A stretch of 64,000 bases of DNA. Source: Glandiceps talaboti (lineage: Eukaryota > Hemichordata > Enteropneusta > Spengelidae). The notes below the pieces were generated by a model, which worked only from the letters and a program-made list of their open reading frames with translations, ran no database searches and was not told the DNA's origin. The stretch covers positions 5,628,501-5,692,500 of the forward strand of contig NC_135549.1 in NCBI RefSeq assembly GCF_964340395.1, given 5' to 3'. Positions 1 to 11,100 of the stretch are shown here, piece by piece (position 1 is the first letter of the stretch; each line of letters opens with the position of its first letter). Position numbers and translations under genes: made by a program.

Positions 1-359
1 ATCTACCTCATGTACTTATGCATAATTAACAAATTGATACCTTCCACATCTTTCTGAAAAGTTAATATAAAAGCATTTCTTATCTCAATTAATTACTGGT
101 GTTTTCCCATTAGTAAATAACCAAAATAGGACCATATGAATCTAGGTAGAGAGTTTCATTCAGCTTATTTATTTATTTATTTATTTACTTAATGCTCACT
201 TTACTTACTGATTTACTTTAATTTGATAATTACTCATTCATTAATTCATTTACTTATTTAAGTTATTTATTCATTTGTTCATTCATTCATTCATTTATGC
301 AAATCTAAATGCAAGTTACAAGATAACGTAAACATGAAATATTCTTATGTCTTATTTAG
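1..359. other. Upstream intron or flank, no exon seen
   Basis: AT-rich sequence upstream of the first recognisable plexin exon. I see no exon in it. It ends in a normal splice acceptor, with AG at 358-359, so it is probably the 3' part of an intron. It contains a degenerate TTTA/TTCA tetranucleotide tract at about 165-297. Confidence 0.6.
165..297. repeat. Degenerate (TTTA)n/(TTCA)n tract
   Basis: Tetranucleotide repeat moving from TTTA units (165-191) to interrupted TTCA units (about 236-296). It is low-complexity sequence with no other signal. Confidence 0.8.
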
Positions 360-582
360 AAATGGAAGTTTTCAAAGATTCTCCTTGTTGTTCTATTCTT
401 TGTAGAGATGAAGTGAATGAGACAGTTTTGATTTGTATGACTTCTGACCATCCTATACAAAGTGACTTGAAATTGTTAGTGTCCTTTGATGGAGCTGTAC
501 GCTTCGCACCAGATGATAAATTGTTTGAGTATACAGAGAACCCAAATGTCACATCTGTTTACCCACTGGAAAGTATAAAGAG
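360..582 (+). CDS. Plexin exon a: IPT domain end and start of next IPT
   Basis: Follows acceptor AG at 358-359 and ends at donor GTGAGT (583). It starts with two bases of a codon and ends with two bases (AG) of a Ser codon completed by the next exon. The peptide ends in FEYTENPNVTSVYPLESIK, the usual plexin junction where one IPT domain closes (FxYxxxPxV) and the next opens (P...SIxSGG). It contains N-glycosylation sequons (NET, NVT). It is extracellular. Confidence 0.88.
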
Positions 583-2085
583 GTGAGTAGTGAAATGTCT
601 AATGTTGAGTGAGAACAGATGCATGAATACTAGTTCTTGAATTATTATTTCTACCACTTCAGACATAACTTATGTTTAGAATGGTTACAATGCTACAAAG
701 ATACATTATCAATCCATTGTGAATATTCCCTGACATTGCTTTCAGCTTGAACTGTGAAACATATAATTGCAAATATCCCAATAATGCTTCAAGATAAATT
801 TTTTACAACCAAATTTATAGATGTGTATGGTCTGAAAAGGTGATATTTTTTGTGAGCTTTAAAGTGTTGATTGCTCAAAACTAAGTTTGATCAATTTATG
901 AATTTTGTGATTATTAACATCAGATTTTCTCATTTTTTCAGTGGTGGTCGGAAACTTAATGTCACAGGTATACATTTCATATCTGTAAGGGAACCATTGA
1001 TGACGATTACAAGTGATACTGGTATTTTCATATCTGTAAGTCACAATAATGATAATAATAGTAATAGGTGGTTTATTAAATCAAAATTATGACCACAAGT
1101 CAATGGTCAAATTGCTTGAGTTCACATATCAGTTAAAATATTTAGACACACAAAAAGATATATCGAACAGGTCCTAAAGATTCATAAAAGTTCCTATAAA
1201 ATGCAAAGTACAGTGAGTTATATTAAAAAGTCAGTTACAAGGAAACAATAAAAGCCAGGCACACACACACACACAAATGGGATATTAGTTATAGCAATAA
1301 AGAAAGACATTGTATGAAAAGGAATATATTTATTCCAACCTGTGAAATTATTACTTGTAAATACTAAATACATTCTAGGCTTCATCCATGTCACTGTATT
1401 TCTCTCTAATTAAGAGATCAATAAAGACATCAATTCAAATGTAGATAGTTAGTAACTATGTGTGTACATGGTAGCTATTGGGCATGAAAGAGTAAGTTCA
1501 TCATAAGATTATACATGCACAAAGTTAAGTAAATTCATGATTGAGTCATATCTATGTAATCTGTCATGTGACTTTGATCAAAACTATTTTGTATGCAGTA
1601 TAATCCTGTCATGTATTCCACTTTATTCACTCATCTGATTAACCTAATTATGCTATATTGCTAATTACCATATTATTACCATTTTTATCCTCAGGATCCT
1701 TGTGTGGTTTTATCGTCAAAGTTAATGCAATGTGTGACTCCAAATGTTACATCTCCCACATCACGACGCAAACGACAAACATGCACTGGTGATCAGTGTA
1801 CATATCAAATTGGATTTAGAATGGATGGCCATGAGTTTATCTTGGAATATCAATTCAAGGTGTATGAGGATCCAGTGTATTACCAGTTTGAAGATGATGG
1901 ATACATCATGGAAAACCTAGGAGTCCAACTTCCAATTAAGGTAGTATCCCTTCTATATATACACTGACTGCTTCATTTCTGAGAAATATGCTTAATAGCA
2001 GTTATTTCTCCATTTCAAGACTGATTTGAACACTGTGTCATTGTTTTTCAGTGGATGATAGATATATTGATAGATAGATAGGCAG

Positions 2086-2176
<91 letters not shown>

Positions 2177-5100
2177 ACATAGATTATGAGCAAAGAAGAA
2201 TCAGACAAAAAACAAACACTGTTACATGTAAAATCCACTTGGGTAACATGTTACAGCATCTGCTTAGATGCATACAGAGAATATTATAATAACTGTTGTA
2301 TGGGAAGGTGTACATGCATCTACAGGGTAACTTTTAATCACTAAGATGTCAACTGGCAGTGTTGCACAGCTTTGAATACATTGTGTTGTGCCATACTATA
2401 ATCATGTACTGTATTAATGTAAATGATTGTGGAATGGTTTCCTTAGAATTAGAGTCAGTTTCCTATAATTAATTAAAGTATATGACTTTCTTCTCAGGGT
2501 AAAAATTTGAATTCTGCCTGTACTCGTAAGGAAGTTACTGTCACTGTTGGTGATGAAAATTGTAATGTTACTAGTCTTTCACCAAACCAGTTGAGTTGCA
2601 TACCACCACAGAATGAACCTTCAGGGGTTAACAAAGATGGCTATCCTACAGAAAATAATCTTCCAGAAGTTACAGTAAGTTGACACCATACAACATAAAA
2701 AAGTATGATAAAAAGAGTAGTAGCAATTAACGGAAGAAAAACATTATAACGAAATTTGAATATACATGTAACTTGAATCTGTGTCAATAAATCTAAGCTA
2801 CTTGTATATATGGAAGTAAGTATAACAATTATCTCCAGAAATGCAGCAGTCATTACATGAACTGTCATATTTAAATGATTTATTCTATCATCACACCTGT
2901 TTTTTCATATTCCATATATTTCATGTTATTTCATGTTATTTCATTTAATAGACTAATACACTTATTGAAGTGTGGTAAAACCCATAACACCAAAGTAAAA
3001 TTGAAAGCATTTTCTGTATACACCATAGTAGTTTACAGCATCAATATCAAGTGTACAGTATGATGTTTCATTTGCTAATTGACCACATTAGAAAGGTCAC
3101 ATGCCAGGCTTGTAAGTAAAGCAATTGAAACAGTACTTTTATACTTGATATGAATACTATATAAAACGAGTGGAGCACATAGGAAAAGTGATTTACTTCA
3201 GTGTTAATTGTTGTATATGGAGATTCTTGTTGGTTTCTGCGTGATTGTATCAAACATAAAAGCTGAATGGTATGGTAGAAATTCGATGTAAATGTAGGAA
3301 AGATCACAGCTAAAAGAATTTGCATAGAAAATATGGCTTTCATTATCCAAAGTAACTAGATCAATTTTCTTTGTGCAGGTTGCTGTTGGAAACTTACAAT
3401 TCTTCATTGGCTATCTGCGATACCAGAGAGACAGCATAGAATTTATTCCTGCAATTATTTCTGGCAGTGTGGTTGGTTTTTGTGTCCTGATTACTGTTAT
3501 AGTCGTGCTGTTGATCGTATTCAAAAGACGAATGAACAAATTAGATAGACGAATGGAAGATTACACAAGGCAGACTATGATGAAAGTATTGGATGTCAAT
3601 GTGGATGTGAGAAACAAGAATAGTAAGTTACAATTATGACACCACAAATTTTCTGTGCTGCATTACCTAATGTGTTGTATGTTTCAGTTTCACATGACAT
3701 AGGGAAATTTCATTCATAAGAAGTACAAGGGTAAATGATAAAAAATAAATTCTTTCAAAACATTAAAAATGTCAACATTACAAGAAAAAAAAATGAAGTT
3801 GTATATCTTTTGAATTTGACAAATAGGGCCAAGAAGTTTTAATAGTATCAATAATAATGAAATAATAACTTTTCAAAGAAAAAAAATACTGTAAATAAAC
3901 TTATGAAAAATACATCTTCAGCCAATGTTTTAAGCTGCCATTAATGGTAAAAATATAACAGCTTACATTGTTTTATAGGTACCGATGTACCTTTCCTGAA
4001 TTTCAATGATTATGTTGCCAACATGTTATTTGATAGAGACAAGTCTCATCAACCAATATTCCAAATGAGGGATAAGGTTTGTAATAATTCATACTTTTCA
4101 CAAAACTTTTGCAATGTATTTAAACGTGTATTTAACAACGAATTTTAAATCAACATGATTGGTAATTGTTGATATGATATTCTCATACAAATGAAATGAT
4201 ATATTTTGATATGATAAACAGAGAACACTTTCACCCGTTCACATTGTATAATGCACCTTTCAATGATGTTATTGCATTTTTTGCCATCTAAAGAAAATAA
4301 ACGTGTGTAATAAATAATTTGAATAGATCTATCAACATGGTTGTTTTCGGATGAATGTTTATATTGCCTGTGTATGTATATATACTTCTCACTGTTTTCC
4401 ATAATTCAAAGTATCATACCATAATATCTTGAATTGCTACATTACAAAATTCTATTTTCTGAAATCAACAATTTGCAATATTTTGTTTTCTTCACATGCA
4501 AACACTTTTTGCTTTTCCTGACTGATGAAAAATAAATCTTGATTTAGATTACAAGTCATGACGTTGGCAAGGCTCTGGATGATTTCTACTCTCTCCTTGT
4601 CAGTAAAGACTTCTGCTGCATGGTGGTTCATACTTTCCAAGAGTCGAGACTTATGAGTGTCAAAGACAGGCAAGTATTCCTTTGCCACAATAAGTAATCA
4701 GAGGTTACAGTTGGGTAAAAAGAAACATTAATTCATAACATATTTGATATTGCTCAAAGTCACTAGAATATCTTTAGATGTGTCTTTGAATACAAAGGCT
4801 TCCAACCATATATTGATGCCCTAAATGTGTACACCACACACACATATGAATGTATGTATGTAGATATTTGTATGTGCATATATATGTATATTATGTGTAT
4901 GTATAGGTATGTATTAAAGATAGGTAGATAGATAGCTATACGTTATAGACGCGGAGCAACATCTGGCTATATAACATATACATGTATATAATATTCTGTC
5001 TATGCAAATACAGGAAATTTCTATATTAAAATTATACTGTTATTTCAAGCATTAATATAGCAATTTCCATTTCAGAGAATACATTTGTGCCCTACTGGTT

Positions 5101-8100
5101 GTAGCCCTTCATAAGGAAAGGAAGATGATGTACCTCACTGAGTAAGAATTGTTTTTTTAAACATCAAACATACATGTATGTGCAAAACTATATCCCTGCA
5201 TTATAATCTTACTCCTTGCATGTAAGACACAAACTTGCAAGCTTAAATTATATACACAATGGGTATTGTTTACATTGGCAAGATTGGTTGGCAGATGCAA
5301 AAAATGGACAAATTATCCCTTCATGCATTTGCATAGTTTTGTATTAAACATACAACTGTACATGTAGTTAACCGTCACAATAAAGCTTTCGTAATGATAG
5401 GCTAAAACGGCCTTGACTTGCAAGCTTGCAAACAGTATACAATAAATAATTCAGATCTCAAGTAGCCTTACAATGCTCGCTTGTTTTTTTAGCACTTGAA
5501 AAAGGCTATTTGTGCACAGTTGAAACATTGGGGCAGAAGTTATAACCAGATTTACACTTGTCCTTTTAGCCATCATCCATGCATCTTTTTTTTATTCAGC
5601 CAAGGAAAATGTGAATGACACGTAGTAGCCAGTGCCTGGACAAGTGGAAGGCAACCATACCTCATTATAATTTTCCATTTATATGATTAAAACTATTCAT
5701 ATAATATTTATTAGTAGACTGTCATATTTATCATGAGAGCTAACTCATTTGAAAGAGAAAGAAATGTTAACAATTTTAGCTGCATGTTGAACATCATGCA
5801 GTCATGACAATTATAAATTTCATACACTTCCACAGTTTATGACTCCTGAATTTCAATTAAAAACAGATTTGGTCATACAATGTTATTTTTGACACCACAT
5901 TTAAAAATGTATAATGCTGTTCTTGTACATGTACATATTTTAAACTACAGACTTAAAAGTTCCTGAATTATCTTTCGACATGTTTATGTTGTTTCTTTGT
6001 CTCTCAGTTGGTTTACTATAGTAATGCTTTGATTTAATGCTGCTTCAGCTTCCTGGTCTCTCCCCCTATTTGCGTTTGTACGCTTGCTGCTGAGTACTAA
6101 CTGGTTTGTATTTCATTTACGCTGCTTTTGAACACCCTTAAATTAATGCAGTAAGTTAGTGTGGAAGCATCAGTCCTCTGTGTGTGTGTATGTGTGTGTG
6201 TGTGTGTGTTTAAGCATCATTCTTCTGTGTGTGTCTGTGTGTGTGTCTGTGTGACTAATAAGAGTATAATGAAATTAATTTTTATCCAGAACTCATTTTT
6301 CCATATTTTAATTTTTTTTTACCAAATTCATACTTATTATTAAGTACATGTAGCAAACCAATGTATAATAAACATTTAGAGAAATAATTATAATATTTTT
6401 AGACAAAGTACTTTGACAAAGTGTCTATGGTTTTATTTCTTGAGTGTCCTACTTATTATTGAACTGCTATTTGTTAAACATTTTGAAGTCAGTGGAAACA
6501 AACTTATTTAACGAGTAATAGAATTGCATGTAGAACTGAAATGTATTTACAATTATGACATTCATTTTCTAGGGTATTGAAAGAACTCTTGGCTGACCCT
6601 TCCTTCAGATCTGACTACGCAAATGTCCAAGAATTTATGTCACAAAGGTAAGCTACATATACTTTAACCATAGACAGTTTCCCCTTCTAAAACTGTTCAC
6701 ATTTTAGTCCCCTGAATGGGGACTATTGCAATGGGCTCTGTCTGTTCGTCGGTGTATCTGTAATACGTCATTTCTCAGACATGCAATATCTGACTTCTTT
6801 TAATCCTGGAAAGGTGACATATCATGTGGGAGATATGCACGTCAATTTGTTTTTAGTATATGGAATTTGACCAAATGGCACTGCCAAACAAATTGACGTG
6901 CATATCTCCCACATGATATGTCACCTTTCCAGGCAGCCATACATTGTATTTGTGGTTAAAATCAATATTTACTGCATAACTTAAAAACTGTAACACAGGT
7001 ACTCCATTGAAGTATCTTAACCCTATATTATCAGATGCAAGCTATCTTTTGAGACCTTGACCTTGACCTTTAGTGTCAATTATCAAAATCAAGCCAATTC
7101 CTGCCTATCACAGACATATTGTAGTATTTATTTTTATAGCCAATTTCTTTTAAATCAAGTTGTCAAGTAATTTTGAAGAAAGGAAAATGGATATCATTTT
7201 TGGTGCTCATCACTTTTACTGAATGGCAGCCAATCACTATATTACTGCACAACTCAACACTTTAAGTCATAGAGACTCCTTTCAAGTGTCTAAACCCATA
7301 TAATCATAAGCAGACTCTTTTGTATGACCTTTAACCTTTACCAGGACCTCCAGGGTAGACCATCAAAATTAAGCCCATTACTTGCATAGTAATATTTGTG
7401 TGTGTGGCTAATTTCTTTTAGAGAATGTCTAAAGGTAATACTGAACAAGATAAATATATGGATGCAATACTTTTGGTGTTCATAGCACTTTCCACTCAAT
7501 GGCAGCCATATGTGTAGTGGACAATCATAATTTACCACATAACTCAAAAAACGTTGATACGTAGAGAGTACAGTGTACATTCAATTGTTTACCCCATATT
7601 GCCTAGATTAAACTTTCTTTTGAGACATTGACTTGTCGCCTTGACCTGGATCTACAGGTTCTATTATTGAAATTCAGCAATTTCCTGCAGATACTTTGTA
7701 GTTGTTATTTAATTCATTGTCACCAATTACTTTGAAATCAAATGTCCATTCAGTCACATAGAAGTAAAGTATTTGAGAGAGGACTGTGTGTACTACTAAG
7801 ACTTGTCATTTCTTTCTATAGAACTGAATCTATCACTGAAACTTTACTATACAACTGGTTTGTCTTGGCGCTGTATCCATTCATTAAGGTAAAACTAATT
7901 CCAATCAATCTTTTGAATGACATATTTCAAAAGCCAGTTCAGAAATAATACAAGTACTACTTCCATCTTTTGAAATAAAATTTTCTACTCGGTCAAAAAA
8001 TGTTGTGGAAGCGAATCACAATTTTTTGCCAACACCTCATTAGCATTGGTAGGGTTGTACTACTGTAGGCATTTATTGTGTTTCATTGTAGTGCAACCAT

Positions 8101-11100
8101 GATAGATCATCATCAAGGCATCAGCAAGTATTTGGGACTTGCTTACAAAAATATTTTGAGTTTGAGTATAGCTTTTCATTTGAAACTATGAACCCAGGGT
8201 CAATGAACGTTTATTTTCCCATTGTAATGCCAAAACAACACTATTGTTCACTATGTTTTTTTATGACATTAAAATCAATTTGTCATAATTAGCATTAACA
8301 CAACTGGCATTTGCCCCACTCATTTCAGGAATGTGTGGTTATATGCACATTTCCTAATTCTTAATATTTGAGATGAAATATAATTATAAAATTTTTAATC
8401 CATGCAGTCATCAAACACTTGCTAGAACTTTGACTTTGGCGAGAACATTTCCTCTCATATCAATGGATATAACTATTGTGGTATATGGTACTTTGTTAAT
8501 TAATATTCCAAATTTAATTCTTGATTGCTAAAATGGTTAATGAAATCAGATGTAAGACAATCTGTGATGTGCTATTTTTATGTAAATTAAGTAGACTTCA
8601 GGAGGAGAACCCATCTATCTACTGTTCAAATCTATTGATGACAAAGTCAACAAAGAAGCTGTGAGTGGTGTTGGCTACACTGGAGCTGTCAACCTCAGTG
8701 ATAAGTACATGTTAAATGTTTATGCTTGAGAAATCAAATGTGTAAAAAAGTATCTGATGCAGTTGTATATGTTCCTATGAATTAAATATAAAGACAAGTG
8801 GACGATGCTTTCAGAAGTCGGCAATCTCTGTGAATAAATAGCATCACCAGTGTATCTTTTGATGTTTATTGGATCAGTGATAAGTGCATACGTCAGATAT
8901 GAACCACTTGGGCTTACGACGCAACTTCAAACTTAAGATTCTATATTTTAATAGTAATATCATTGCTAGTTGACGGACAAGTGCAGTTAATGTATACAAT
9001 TTGAATAATATTGTGGTTAGTCTGCTTGCAATGTAATACTTCAGAATTTTATGATTTTGAGATTTTAAGGAGAGGAGATTTAATTTTGTTTGCATGTGTA
9101 CAAGGAACAGTAAATGAGCGAGCTCAGGATGTCTTCAAAACACTACTGACAATGGATAAGGTAAAGACTGGAAAACCCCTACTTCCTGTCAAGTACATGT
9201 TTGATTATCTTGACAGTGTGGTCAATTCTCATCACAGTGACACAGGACTCATGGAAAATACATTGAAGAATAGTAGGTAAATAACACTCAGTAAACAGGT
9301 TCATAAGGTTGGAACTTCAAATAATTAGAATAATGTTCCTTGATACAGAACCTCGTTACATTTTACATTTTACATTTTGGCAACATGACTGATGGTCAAG
9401 CTGATTAACTGATTATGATTACTGTTCACCACTAGATAATGATGTAGTGAACACATTGTCCAGATGTGATTGAGCCTACACAAAACCCCACCGTGTTCAT
9501 CATTGGGGGGATTTCCTTATTCAGAGGCCTCCTCTATCTATCGATCTTACTGCCACTTACTTTGTACTACTTTCACACATTATAATCTTATACTATATAT
9601 GTAGTGCTACACGCAGTGAAACACAATTTAGACTGCAAGACAAGTGTCTTTGATTAACATACTTAAGAATATCAAAATTAAATGGTCGATCAGAATCACC
9701 ATTGCCATGGTTTCTATAAGTACATTATACTTGGCTATAATTATATAACAACATGTCTCATAATAGTGATGTTTCATTTTGTGATGGATTGAAGTACCAA
9801 ATAATCTGTGTTGAAGTCAAAAGCAAAATAACATTTCCATTTTCCATTTCCATCACGACAGTAATTAAAGGTTTTAGTACATAAACTTATGTATAAATGT
9901 AATCATGTAAACATGTACTAGTATCAAACAAATGGAAGAAGAAATCACTAATTTATTATTGTCCAGGACTTATGCTTGACAAACCTGTTCGTCAGTTTAT
10001 ATCAATATTGTATTTCAGTTTGCTATTGAGAATCTGGGCAAATATATTAAAGAGTCCTCAGTCTGTTCTTGACATTAATGTTTCTCCTGCTGTGATGACA
10101 AGCCTTCAGATGATGGCAGAGACATTTATGAATTCCTGCTCCAGTAAACAAGGACAGACAAAGGTACATGTACATTGATATGCCTGACTGTGTGTGTGTG
10201 TGTGTGTGTGTGTAAAATTATTGGTATGTTTTCGTAATTGTTGTCAAAAAGTTCTGAAATGAACCAACAAATGTATGTAAAATCCCGTACCAGCTGTGTT
10301 TGATTCCAAATGTTGTTTAGGGTTGATATTACTAGTTCAATGTAGGATAAAAACTAAATTCCTTTAGTTAGCCCCCCCCCCCCCACCACTTCTAACTAAT
10401 TTGGCCAAAACTGAAAATTCTTTCAGACACCAGTCAGTTCAAATGTGTGTGGTAGTATATAGTGCTATGAATACAAAACCTGTCTTTCAGTGTCACCTAT
10501 GGTGAAAATTCTACCATTTCTCAATTTGACGACAATTTTATAGAAGTATTTGTATGTAAGGGTACAAAACAGATCATTTAAAATCAAAAACAATCTTCTT
10601 TGTAGGATGTGAACTGAAATGGTTAACACCCCCCCCCCCCCCAATTAAAATAATTATTTTTTTATCTTACATTGGACTATTGATCTTGCCCTTTACATAA
10701 GTATCAAGCTGAAGTTCTATATACTTTAAACATTGTTACAAAGATGCTGTCAGTGATTGACTTTGTTTTATGCTACCAATATCTTGCGGTATATCACTGA
10801 AACAATCACGTGAAGGCTAATTGGGAGATATAACTATAAGAAGCTTTTGATCAAGTGAATCACACCATCTTTTCTGTCGATCACCCTTTTGAAGGAATAT
10901 GCAGTGACGGGTTTTACCAAGGACATTGCAGTCTACAAGGGCATGGTAGACAAGTATTGTGAAGACATACAGGAATTACCAGGTGTTGGCGACAGAGAGT
11001 TAGCTTTTTATTTAGATCAAACATTCACGGTAGGTTATGGTATATCAGATAGTATCATTAGACCATCATAATAAAGTGTATGATATCAATATTTAACGAA

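Noticed and set aside
8698-9104. Hidden RBD exon in the plexin intron
   Set aside because: I read the intron in all plus-strand frames; stops are frequent and no segment resembles the plexin RBD.
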